A stretch of 64,000 bases of DNA from Candidatus Schneewindia gallinarum (GTDB lineage: Bacteria; Bacillota; Clostridia; Oscillospirales; Ruminococcaceae): positions 1-64,000 of the forward strand of contig CAJFUF010000005.1 of the NCBI GenBank assembly GCA_904420175.1, written 5' to 3'. Of the stretch, positions 18,835-27,833 are shown in pieces. Made by a program: the position numbers and the translations under genes. The notes below the pieces were generated by a model. It was not told where the DNA came from. It worked only from the letters and a program-made list of their open reading frames with translations, and did no database searches. Every line of letters starts with the position of its first letter. Position 1 is the first letter of the stretch.

Positions 18835-19392
18835 TTATTTTCCTGTTTTTTCAAGCGTCTGCTGTTTTAAAAGCTGACGCAGCCGGCGTGTGTATGGAAA
18901 TGCATCCGCCTCTTTTTCCCCGTAGGTGAGGTTCAACTCATACTCCAGCGGAATCCAGCTGCTTAAAGGGGAGAGGTTGTGCTGATGCACGGCTTCCAGC
19001 CGGTCGATAATTTTGTACAGTTTCGCCTCGTCCGTCTCAAGGGCGTCCATTTCCTGGTACAACGTGCTCCAGCGCTGCCGCTGCTTTGGCGGAAGGCAAT
19101 CCAGCAATCCGGCCAGTGCGTCCGCCTCTGCCTTTTCATCGCCGCCGTTTTTTTCAAAGGCGGGGATATCACCGGTAACCGCCTCGCCGAAGTCGTGGAT
19201 AAGGCACATCTCCAACACCTTGTCCATATCAAGCTGCGGAAACTCATCCCGGATTAGCAGCGCAAACACCGCACAGCCAAAGGTGTGGTCGGCCACGCTT
19301 TCCGGCCCGCCTGCAGAGGTTGCACAGTGCCTTTGCGCACACTTCAGCTTTTCTACGCGGGAAAGAAATTCAAGTACAATCTCCGGCTTCAT
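18835..19392 (-). CDS. HD-domain phosphohydrolase (YfbR-like)
   Basis: ESVADHTFG...LIHDFGEAVTGD. Confidence 0.88.
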   Translation of the reverse strand: MKPEIVLEFLSRVEKLKCAQRHCATSAGGPESVADHTFGCAVFALLIRDEFPQLDMDKVLEMCLIHDFGEAVTGDIPAFEKNGGDEKAEADALAGLLDCLPPKQRQRWSTLYQEMDALETDEAKLYKIIDRLEAVHQHNLSPLSSWIPLEYELNLTYGEKEADAFPYTRRLRQLLKQQTLEKTGK

Positions 19393-19580
19393 TCGGCGCC
19401 CTCCTGGATGGCCGCGGCCTGCTGTGCTTCGTCCACCTCACCTGCTTCAAAGTTGTCCAGCGCGGCTTCCACTCGGTTCCGGCGGAATAGCTTGCCGGCG
19501 ACCAGCATCACTGCGGTGACGGCGCTTAACGCAGCCACCGCCACGGCAAGGCCCAGCGCACCGCCACTTCTGCGCTTCAT
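19389..19580 (-). CDS. small membrane protein
   Basis: 63 aa, one TM segment; ATGA overlaps with both neighbours. Confidence 0.6.
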   Translation of the reverse strand: MKRRSGGALGLAVAVAALSAVTAVMLVAGKLFRRNRVEAALDNFEAGEVDEAQQAAAIQEGAE

Positions 19581-20140
19581 TTCTGAAGCTCCTCCTTTTC
19601 CGAGGTCTTAATGGTCTTTCTGTACAGAATATTCATGCCGATGGTGCTGACGCCGTCCACAATCAGCGAGACGCCTAAAAAGATGGCGGCGATTGACGCG
19701 CCGGCGAACGGGTTGATAATCAGGAACACACCGCAGCACAGCACCACTGCCGCCACAATCAGCGCCCACCACCAGTTTGCATAGCCAACCTCGCGCAGAT
19801 CCAGCGCAGGACGGATTTTCAGCACGCCTTCCACGATTAAAAAGATGCCCATCAGGATGGGAAGAAGCGAGACAAACATCTGGGTGGCAAAAATCAGCAG
19901 CAGGCCGAGAACCGCCGCCACAACGCCCAGTACAACGTCGAACTGGAACAGGGCGTCCGACTCCTCCGATTTAAAATATCCGATAATTTTGGTGCTGCCG
20001 TAGACAAGGATCAACACGCCCAGGGTGTTGTAAATAAACGTCGTCGCGCCCAACGGCCAGATGATCAGCGAGATGCCGAGAAGGATGAACAGGGCGGCCG
20101 CTGCAAGGGACCACTTGTTTTGTACACGCATAGGGGACAC
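19577..20140 (-). CDS. DUF308/HdeD-like membrane protein
   Basis: six-TM pattern with DUF308-like repeats. Confidence 0.85.
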   Translation of the reverse strand: MSPMRVQNKWSLAAAALFILLGISLIIWPLGATTFIYNTLGVLILVYGSTKIIGYFKSEESDALFQFDVVLGVVAAVLGLLLIFATQMFVSLLPILMGIFLIVEGVLKIRPALDLREVGYANWWWALIVAAVVLCCGVFLIINPFAGASIAAIFLGVSLIVDGVSTIGMNILYRKTIKTSEKEELQK

Positions 20141-20305
20141 AACCTTTCTTTATTAGTACACTTCAGTTTTTTCCATTATACAACAAAAATGTCCGCTTGT
20201 AACTAGTTTTTATCCGGCGTTTTCCCTTCTTCACCTGTTCCCCCTTTTTTCCATACACTGGTGGATAGGGGTAAAAACCCCACAGGGGAAGGGGAGGAAT
20301 CTGCT

Positions 20306-20923
20306 TTGCTCAGCCTGTTTTGGGAGGCCGCAGTGCTCGCTGCTGCGCTGTCGGCCGATATTTTTTTGTGCGCTGTCAGTTTCGGCGCGGGAAAAATCAC
20401 GGTACCTTTTTCATCCAAATTGCTGGTAAGCGCCCTCAGCGGCGGGATGTTATTTGTTTCCCTGCTGGCAAGCCGCGGCGCAGGCGCCCTTTTGCCGGAA
20501 GAGGTGGGGCGGTGGCTGCCTTTTGCGGTGCTTATGGCCCTTGGCGCGGAAAAGCTGTTTCTCTCAAAAATCCGTGCCTTTTTGAAGGCGCGTTTTCATG
20601 GGCGGCGTGCTGCGCCGCCCGATGTGCTTCAGGTCTATGCCTCGCCCGTCTGCGCGGATAAGGATGGCTCCAGCAGTATCAGCCCCGGGGAGGCGGTGGC
20701 CCTTGCCTTTGCCGTGTCCTTCGACAGTGTGGGGGCTGGCCTTGGCGCAGGCATGCTGGCAGGCAGCTTATGGCTGCCTGCCGTGATGACAGGGCTGACA
20801 TCCTATGTGCTGCTGTGCCTTGGCCTGTGGGCCGGACGGCATGCGTCCGGGAAGATTCCTTTCTCACCGGACCTTGTCAGCGGCCTGTTCTTCGTCCTGT
20901 TTGCCGTTGCCAAACTGCTGTAG
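20306..20923 (+). CDS. YtaF-like sporulation membrane protein / MntP-like fold
   Basis: TTG start at 20306 behind GGGGAGG; ALSADIFLCAVSFG and AVSFDSVGAGLGAG repeat motifs. Confidence 0.8.
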   Translation: MLSLFWEAAVLAAALSADIFLCAVSFGAGKITVPFSSKLLVSALSGGMLFVSLLASRGAGALLPEEVGRWLPFAVLMALGAEKLFLSKIRAFLKARFHGRRAAPPDVLQVYASPVCADKDGSSSISPGEAVALAFAVSFDSVGAGLGAGMLAGSLWLPAVMTGLTSYVLLCLGLWAGRHASGKIPFSPDLVSGLFFVLFAVAKLL

Positions 20924-21847
20924 CGCAGGCAGGTGCGCCTCTATGAAAAGGCGGATGTTTTCAAATACCTCTTCACGGTTCAGTTCATGGTGCATCTCGT
21001 GCCGGCCGCCGGCGTACAGCGTCAGGGTCACATCCGTTACCCCTGCGGATTGCAGCAGATCGTACACCTCCGTCACGCCTTTGCCGAAACCGCCCACCGG
21101 GTCCTTGTCACCGGAGTATAGGAAAACCGGCAGGTCCTTCGGCATCCGGTCCGCCCACTGCCTGCCGGATACCGACTTGACAAGGTAGGCCAGCTCCCGG
21201 TAACCTCCAATTTTAAAAGGAACGCCGCAATGCGGATCCTCCCGATATTTACGCTGTTCTTCCTCGTCCCTCGTAAGCCAGTCGGTGCCGTTTGCATCAT
21301 CGGAAAAATGGCTGTTGAAGTCGCCGGTGCTGAGCTTCTCAATCATTTTACTGTAGTTTCGCTCGCCCCTGAAGAACCCCACCACGCTGCATACCGCGCC
21401 GCCGATTCCTGCCAATGGGTTGGTACCCCCAGTCCCGCTTAAAATCAGTCCGGCAAGCTCGCCGCTGTAGATTGTGGCGTAGTACCGCGACAGGAAGGAG
21501 CCCATGCTGTGACCAAGCAGAAACACCGGAAGCCCTGGAAATTCCTGCTTTGCAAGCAGGGTCATTTCGTGGATGTCCTCCACCACTGTCCGGTATGCGC
21601 CTTTTTTTCCAAAATAGCCGGGTATCCCGTCAATCATGGACTGCCCATGCCCAAGGTGGTCCTCGCCGCACACGGCAAAACCCATGCCGCACAGTGCTTC
21701 TGCCATGGGGGAGTAGCGCAGGATATACTCGCTCATTCCGTGGACAAGCTGAATCACCGCGCGCGGCTCCGTCTCCGGCCTGAAAAATGCGCCGTGAATG
21801 ACCGCTTGCCCGCCGGTGGAAGGGTAGGTAATTTCTTTTACCGTCAT
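20864..21847 (-). CDS. alpha/beta hydrolase (monoglyceride lipase/lysophospholipase type)
   Basis: ATG at 21847 with GGAGGA upstream; GHSMGS nucleophile elbow; HGMSEY and GEDHLGHGQS motifs. Confidence 0.9.
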   Translation of the reverse strand: MTVKEITYPSTGGQAVIHGAFFRPETEPRAVIQLVHGMSEYILRYSPMAEALCGMGFAVCGEDHLGHGQSMIDGIPGYFGKKGAYRTVVEDIHEMTLLAKQEFPGLPVFLLGHSMGSFLSRYYATIYSGELAGLILSGTGGTNPLAGIGGAVCSVVGFFRGERNYSKMIEKLSTGDFNSHFSDDANGTDWLTRDEEEQRKYREDPHCGVPFKIGGYRELAYLVKSVSGRQWADRMPKDLPVFLYSGDKDPVGGFGKGVTEVYDLLQSAGVTDVTLTLYAGGRHEMHHELNREEVFENIRLFIEAHLPALQQFGNGKQDEEQAADKVR

Positions 21848-22018
21848 GTTGTTTTCCTCCGCAGTTTTTTTTACAGTATACCCCGGAAGAGGGAAACGGA
21901 CAAGTGTTTCTTGAAGTTTCGCCGGTGGTATGCTAAAATAATAAAAAATTCTTGTACATTGGGCCGCCTGTTGGCGTGCCTGCGCAGATGAAATCCGGAA
22001 AAAGGAAAGGGGAAAAAC

Positions 22019-22858
22019 ATGGCTGTACGCATTATTACAGACAGTACCTCCGACATTGGCTTGAAGCAGGCGAAAGAGCTGGGCGTCGATATTCTCCCGC
22101 TGACCGTCCACTTCGGGCAGGAGGAATATCTCGACGGGGTCAACCTTACGAACGAGATGTTCTATGAAAAACTGCTTACAAGCGAGGAATTACCCACCAC
22201 CAGCCAGATTACAGTCACCACCTTTGAGACGGTCTTTAACGAGATTGTCAAGGAGGGGGACGAGGCGGTGGTCATCCTCATTGCAAGCAAACTCAGCGGG
22301 ACCTGCCAGTCCGCGATGATTGCCCGGAACATGGTCTCTCCGAAGCGCATCCGCGTCATTGATTCTGAGACGGTTACCTTCGGCCTGGGCGTCGCCGTCA
22401 GAGAGGCGGTCCGCCTGAGGGATCTCGGCATGAGTGCAACGGAAATTGCGGAGGAGCTGGAGCGCATCAAGAAAAACATCTGGCTGCTGGCCTATATTGA
22501 CGATTTGACCTACCTGCAAAAGGGCGGCCGTCTGTCCGCTACCAGCGCCTTTTTCGGCACGCTGCTTGGCATTAAGCCGATTATTGAGGTGAAGGACGGG
22601 GAGGTTCGCCTTGTCCACAAGGAGCGGGGCTTGAAGAATGCCTTCAGCTGGATTATTGATACTGTGAAAAAAACGGGAATCGACCTGTCCAGGCCGTATT
22701 CCTTCGGACACACCAACAACCCCCAGTTGGCAAAGGAGTTTATCGCCCAGTTCACGGAGGAAATTTCCCTGCCGCAGACGCCTCTCAGCGATATCGGCAC
22801 CGTGGTGGGAACCCATGTGGGTGCCGGATGCACCGGCTTTGCTTTCTTTAAGAAGTAA
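22019..22858 (+). CDS. DegV family fatty-acid-binding protein
   Basis: ITDSTSDIG..., SKLSGTCQSA, LQKGGRLSAT. Confidence 0.93.
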   Translation: MAVRIITDSTSDIGLKQAKELGVDILPLTVHFGQEEYLDGVNLTNEMFYEKLLTSEELPTTSQITVTTFETVFNEIVKEGDEAVVILIASKLSGTCQSAMIARNMVSPKRIRVIDSETVTFGLGVAVREAVRLRDLGMSATEIAEELERIKKNIWLLAYIDDLTYLQKGGRLSATSAFFGTLLGIKPIIEVKDGEVRLVHKERGLKNAFSWIIDTVKKTGIDLSRPYSFGHTNNPQLAKEFIAQFTEEISLPQTPLSDIGTVVGTHVGAGCTGFAFFKK

Positions 22859-22869
22859 ATTTGCATGAA

Positions 22870-22908
22870 GGGGAAGCGCCCGGGCAGGTTTTGCCCGGGC
22901 GCTTCCCC
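22870..22908 (+). terminator. strong hairpin, terminator-like
   Basis: GGGGAAGCGCCCGGGCA-GGTT-TTGCCCGGGCGCTTCCCC; no T tract. Confidence 0.55.
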
Positions 22909-23246
22909 GTGTGCGGCGGGTGCCTCCGGCATGTCCACCGCCATGGGGCGGGCCGGTACTTGTCATGGGACGGGCCGCCCGTGCTATTCCATCCGGAAAG
23001 CGGAAATTGTAAACTTTTTATGAACAGCCGTGCGGAAGAACGGTTTTTTCTCCGTTTGCCGTTTCCACTTTTTTTCCTGCAGGGCGCACAAACCTAGGTG
23101 CCATGCGGCTTTGTGGAAGTGCACAAAACGAAGAGTCCAAATTTGTGACATCTGACAAGCTATTATTTATTTTACACAAAAACCACTTGACTTTTTTGTG
23201 CAACGTGCTATAATAAGGGTGCAAGATAAATAAAGGAGGTATAAAT

Positions 23247-23492
23247 ATGAAAACCACAAACAGAGTTGCCGTAAAAATCGATGATATGCAGAAAGCGATC
23301 AAGCTGTACGAAATGGCAGCCACTGCAGACGGCGTTGTCTCGGTTGAGCAGGGCCAGTGGAGATCTCCTGTTCAGTCGCCGCTTGGATTCTTCGGCATGT
23401 GCGCTTACAATAAGGATGGCGTGCTGGAAATCATTTCCGAGGATCAGGCTTTTATGAATAAGCTGCTGCAGGCGAAAGATTTAATTGCATAA
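23247..23492 (+). CDS. small HPr-like protein lacking the phosphorylatable His
   Basis: 81 aa; AAGGAGG SD; upstream TTGACT-N16-TATAAT; HPr-like pattern without HARPA. Confidence 0.5.
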   Translation: MKTTNRVAVKIDDMQKAIKLYEMAATADGVVSVEQGQWRSPVQSPLGFFGMCAYNKDGVLEIISEDQAFMNKLLQAKDLIA

Positions 23493-23510
23493 TTTTTCTT
23501 TCGATTTTTC

Positions 23511-23543
23511 CCGCCGCACCGTTAACGGTGCGGCGGTTTTTTT
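23511..23543 (+). terminator. intrinsic terminator
   Basis: CCGCCGCACCGTTAACGGTGCGGCGGTTTTTTT. Confidence 0.92.
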
Positions 23544-23586
23544 ATCTCTCCGGAAAAAGGGAAAAGGCGCCCCATACGGGACGCCT

Positions 23587-23904
23587 TTACTTTTGGCCTT
23601 TCTGCTGCTGTTTTAAGCGGTTGTACTGCTGATAGACCGTGACAACCCGTTGGATTTCGTCAATCTGTTCCGGGGAAAGCCCCTGTGCGTCAATGGTGTG
23701 CAGCTTTTCCCGGCCGAGAAGGTAGTCGGTGCTGACGTGAAAAATTTCCGCCAGCCTTACCAGCACGTCGTAGGAGGGCAGACGCGTCCCGTTTTCATAC
23801 GCGGAAACAGAGGATTTGGTGATGCCGGCCCGGCTGGCCAGCGCCGCCTGGTTCATGTTTTTCATCTCTCGCAGGCGCTTTATTCTCATTCCTAAATCAA
23901 TCAT
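23587..23904 (-). CDS. XRE-family HTH regulator
   Basis: IKRLREMKNMNQAALASRAGITKSSVSAYENGTRLPS. Confidence 0.92.
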   Translation of the reverse strand: MIDLGMRIKRLREMKNMNQAALASRAGITKSSVSAYENGTRLPSYDVLVRLAEIFHVSTDYLLGREKLHTIDAQGLSPEQIDEIQRVVTVYQQYNRLKQQQKGQK

Positions 23905-24164
23905 CTGTATGCCCCCATTCCACTATTAGTATATGAATTTATTGTCAACTTTAGGGGTTATTAAATCTACTAGCTGTTGACAAACGGGCCTCTTTGCCCT
24001 ATACTGGCGGATAGGGAAGAGGTGGGGGACAGGTTTTCCAAGCTGCGGCAAATTTACAGAATTTGTCCTTTACAACTCACATCTCTTATCCTATAATGAA
24101 GCGGGCAGTCCGGCGAAGCTGTTGCCGGCCGCCCCAGAATGAAAAAGGAAAGGCAGGAAAAAAC

Positions 24165-24881
24165 ATGCTTCGTATCAGCCACCTGACCAAAATCTACGGC
24201 AAAAGCGGGAAAAAGGCTGTGGACGACCTGTCGCTGACGATTGAAAGCGGCGACATTTTTGGCTTTATCGGTCACAACGGCGCGGGCAAAACCACCACCA
24301 TCAAGTCGGCGGTGGGCATTCTCGACTTTGAGCAGGGCGAAATTTTAGTGGATGGGAAGGATATTAAGAAACAGCCGGAGGCGTGCAAGGCCGTTATGGC
24401 CTACATCCCGGATAATCCTGATTTATATGGCTCCCTGACCGGCATTCAGTATCTTAATTTTGTCTGTGATCTGTACGGCGTGTCCAAAAACGACCGGGAG
24501 CAGCGGATTAAGACCTATGCGGATGCCTTTGAAATCACAAAAAATCTGGGCGATCTCATCTCCTCCTACTCCCACGGCATGCGGCAAAAGCTGGCGGTGA
24601 TCTCAGCGCTGGTCCACCGGCCGAAACTGCTGATTCTGGACGAGCCGTTTGTGGGCCTTGACCCCACCGCTTCCCACCGGCTGAAGGAAATGATGAAGGA
24701 ACTGTGCGCAGAAGGCGGCGCCATCTTCTTCTCCACCCACGTGCTGGAGGTGGCGGAAAAGCTGTGCAACAAAATTGCCATTATCAAAAACGGAAAGCTG
24801 ATTTCCGTGGGCGATACAGACACGGTGAAGGGCGATGCCTCGCTGGAGGATGTCTTTTTGGAGTTGACGGGCGATGAATAA
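24165..24881 (+). CDS. ABC transporter ATP-binding protein
   Basis: start ATG 24165; GHNGAGKTTT, SYSHGMRQK, LLILDEPFVGLDP. Confidence 0.93.
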   Translation: MLRISHLTKIYGKSGKKAVDDLSLTIESGDIFGFIGHNGAGKTTTIKSAVGILDFEQGEILVDGKDIKKQPEACKAVMAYIPDNPDLYGSLTGIQYLNFVCDLYGVSKNDREQRIKTYADAFEITKNLGDLISSYSHGMRQKLAVISALVHRPKLLILDEPFVGLDPTASHRLKEMMKELCAEGGAIFFSTHVLEVAEKLCNKIAIIKNGKLISVGDTDTVKGDASLEDVFLELTGDE

Positions 24882-26481
24882 ATTTGGAACGCTGTTAAAG
24901 TACGATTTTATCATGATGCTTGGCCTTGGCAAGCTGAAGGCCGAGCTGAAAAAGGGAAAAGCAAAGTTCGCAGGAAAGGCGCTGCTGGGCGCCTTTCTGG
25001 TACTGGCGGTCCTCGGCACCATCTTCATGTATATCTACATGCTGGCAGATGTGCTGAAAATGACGGGGATGCTGGACTTGATGCCCATCTTCCTGCAGGT
25101 CATCTCCGGGCTGATGGTGTTTCTGTTTACCTTCTATTCCGCAGGCGGCACGCTGTTCTCCTTTAAGGATTACGATCTGCTGCTGTCCATGCCGGTAAAA
25201 CCCCGGGCGGTGCTGGCAAGCAAACTGGTCTCCCTGACGGTGTCCCAGCTGCTGGTGTCCTGCGTCATTATGGTGCCCGGCATTGTGGTATATGCGGTTC
25301 TGGGCGGCCTGTCGCCGCTGGGCTGGGTGTTCGGTATCATCAGCGTGCTGTTCTCCCCGCTGGTGCCGGTGGTGCTGGCAAGCATTATCTCTGCGGTAAT
25401 CGCGGCGATTTCCTCCCGGCTTAAGTTTAAAAACCTTGTCAGCATTATTCTGTCCTTTGCGTTCTTTGCCCTGATTATGATCGGCAGCTTTAACCTGCAG
25501 GGCCTGCTGGCCAGCTTTGCGGCCAATGCGGGCGGACTTGCGGAGGGGATCCGTCAGTACATGCCCTTTTTCTACTACTACGGCTCCGCCATGGTAACGG
25601 GCAGCGTGCTGGAACTGCTGATTGCGCTGGCCATCAGCGCCGCGGTGTTCGCACTGTTTGTGTGGGTGTTCAGCATTGGCTATAAGCGCATTAACCAGCT
25701 GCTGAACGAGCGCAGCTCCCGTGCCAATTACAAGCTGACCGCCCTGAAGGCCGGTTCCCCCATGCGGGCGCTGTTTTTTAAGGAACTGAAGACCTATGCC
25801 TCCACCCCCATCTACATCTTTAATACCGCCTTTGGCGCACTGCTGATGTTTATCCTCACCATTGCGGCGGCTTTCTTCGGCGGGGAAACAATGGCGCAGC
25901 TGCTGGAGCTTCCTGTTGTCGCCGACATGATGGGGCCCATGTTTGCAGCGCTTCTGTCCCTGCTGGCAGTGATGTCCTGCACCACCTGCTCCTCCATTTC
26001 GCTGGAGGGGAAGGCTTTCTACCTTGTGAAAGCGGCTCCGGTTCCGGTCTGGAAGGTGTTCGCCGCGAAAATTTCCATCAATCTGCTGATAACGGCAGTT
26101 CCCGCCGTTATCTGTGCGGTAATTCTGTACGCTGTGCTGGGCCTTAGTATTCAGGCCCTGTTGATTCTGCTGATTCTGCCCGTGCTGTATTCCTTCTACA
26201 TCTCCTTCATGGGCCTGTTGATGAACCTGCTAAGCCCCAAGATGGAGTTTACGACGCCGGCACAGGTTGTTAAGCAGAGCGCGGCAACCGTATATGCCAT
26301 GCTGGCCGGTCTTGCGGGTGTGGCGGTTCCGGTGGCGCTGTTTTTGCTGCTGAAGCTGTCTGTGGATTTCCTGTGGACCTATCTGTGGCTGGTGTGCGGC
26401 GGTGTTCTGCTGGTGGATATCCTGCTTGCGGCGGTGCTTGGCACTGTCGGCAAAAAGCTTTACGCGGCTGTCCCCGCATAA
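24874..26481 (+). CDS. ABC-type exporter membrane protein
   Basis: 8-nt overlap with the ATPase gene; polytopic. Confidence 0.85.
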   Translation: MNKFGTLLKYDFIMMLGLGKLKAELKKGKAKFAGKALLGAFLVLAVLGTIFMYIYMLADVLKMTGMLDLMPIFLQVISGLMVFLFTFYSAGGTLFSFKDYDLLLSMPVKPRAVLASKLVSLTVSQLLVSCVIMVPGIVVYAVLGGLSPLGWVFGIISVLFSPLVPVVLASIISAVIAAISSRLKFKNLVSIILSFAFFALIMIGSFNLQGLLASFAANAGGLAEGIRQYMPFFYYYGSAMVTGSVLELLIALAISAAVFALFVWVFSIGYKRINQLLNERSSRANYKLTALKAGSPMRALFFKELKTYASTPIYIFNTAFGALLMFILTIAAAFFGGETMAQLLELPVVADMMGPMFAALLSLLAVMSCTTCSSISLEGKAFYLVKAAPVPVWKVFAAKISINLLITAVPAVICAVILYAVLGLSIQALLILLILPVLYSFYISFMGLLMNLLSPKMEFTTPAQVVKQSAATVYAMLAGLAGVAVPVALFLLLKLSVDFLWTYLWLVCGGVLLVDILLAAVLGTVGKKLYAAVPA

Positions 26482-26528
26482 AGTACCTGGCTGGCAAAGA
26501 CAGCTGCTTTCCGGCAGGAAAGGCAAGT

Positions 26529-26571
26529 AAAAAAGAGATGACGGGCTTTGGGCCCGTCATCTCTTTTTTAC
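26529..26571. terminator. bidirectional terminator
   Basis: AAAAAGAGATGACGGGCTTTGGGCCCGTCATCTCTTTTTT. Confidence 0.9.
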
Positions 26572-27833
26572 TGATTCTGCTGCAAGCGTTCTTTCGCAAC
26601 TGCCAGCATCATTTTTATGCGGTTTTCCTGGTTGACCCTGGTTGCACTGGGATCATAATCGATGGGGACAATGTTGCTTTCCGGATGGATTTGTCGGATT
26701 TTCCCAATCATGCCCTTGCCGCAGATGTGGTTGGGCAGACAGCCGAAGGGCTGTGTGCACACGATGTTGGGGAAGCCCTGCTCAATCAGCTCCAGCATCT
26801 CCGCCGTCAGCAGCCAGCCCTCGCCCATCTTGTTGCCGTAGCCGATAACCCCCTTAACCAGCTTTTTCGTCTCACTGTAGGGGGAGGGGGCAAAAAAGCA
26901 GGGGAACTGCTTCACAGCGTCAATAAGCACCGTCTCCATTTTGGTCAGGTATTTCATCAGCCAGCCCACCACCATCTTTTTAAGGGGGTTGCCGCCGTAC
27001 AGCCGGATGTCCTCCAGCCGGTTATCCACCTTGAACAGGGCGAAGCCCATGATACCGGGAACCATAATTTCGCAGTTTTCACCTAACAGGAAGTTTTCAA
27101 GGTCGTTGTTGCCAAGGCTTGCGTATTTGACGTAGATTTCGCCCACAATGCCGACGCGCACCTTCTTTTCCTGCGTGCGGGGGATGGCGGCGAAGTCCTT
27201 TGCAATGCCGTTCAGGTTTTCCTTCATCTCCCCAATGGAGTAGCCCTTGCTCTGCTTAAACTGCTTTGTCAGCCGCATTGTCCACTCGTCCACCAGCTTG
27301 TCCGTCTGGCCCGCCACCTGCTCGTAGGAGCGGACCTGGTTGCGAAGCAGCATCAGCATGTCGCCGTACACAAGGCCCGCCACAGCCTTTCTGATCATTT
27401 TCAGCGTCAGCTTGAAGCCGCTGTTTTTTTCAAGGCCGGACATGTTAAGGCTGATGACCGGGATGTTGCCGTAACCCGCCTTTTTCAGCGCCTTCCGCAA
27501 CAGGTGGATGTAGTTGCTGGCCCGGCAGCCGCCGCCCGTCTGGGTGATGATGAGGGCGGTTTTGCTCAGGTCATATTTTCCGCTGTCCAGCGCGTCGATC
27601 ATCTGGCCGATAACCAGCAGCGCAGGGTAGCAGGTGTCGTTGTGTACGTATTTTAGGCCCTTGTCCACCACTGCCTGGCTGTGGTTGGTCAGCAGCTCCA
27701 TGTTATAGCCGCTGTCCTGGAAGGCGTTTTTAATCAGCGTGAAGTGGATGGGCGCCATCATGGGAATAAGGATGGTGTAATTCTGGCGCATGGACTTTGT
27801 AAACTCCGGCCAAGAGCGCGCTTTTTTACTCAT
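26568..27833 (-). CDS. 2-hydroxyacyl-CoA dehydratase (HgdB-like) family protein
   Basis: ATG at 27833; NDTCYPALLVIGQ, TQTGGGCRASNY, CTQPFGCLPNHICGKG. Confidence 0.85.
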   Translation of the reverse strand: MSKKARSWPEFTKSMRQNYTILIPMMAPIHFTLIKNAFQDSGYNMELLTNHSQAVVDKGLKYVHNDTCYPALLVIGQMIDALDSGKYDLSKTALIITQTGGGCRASNYIHLLRKALKKAGYGNIPVISLNMSGLEKNSGFKLTLKMIRKAVAGLVYGDMLMLLRNQVRSYEQVAGQTDKLVDEWTMRLTKQFKQSKGYSIGEMKENLNGIAKDFAAIPRTQEKKVRVGIVGEIYVKYASLGNNDLENFLLGENCEIMVPGIMGFALFKVDNRLEDIRLYGGNPLKKMVVGWLMKYLTKMETVLIDAVKQFPCFFAPSPYSETKKLVKGVIGYGNKMGEGWLLTAEMLELIEQGFPNIVCTQPFGCLPNHICGKGMIGKIRQIHPESNIVPIDYDPSATRVNQENRIKMMLAVAKERLQQNQ

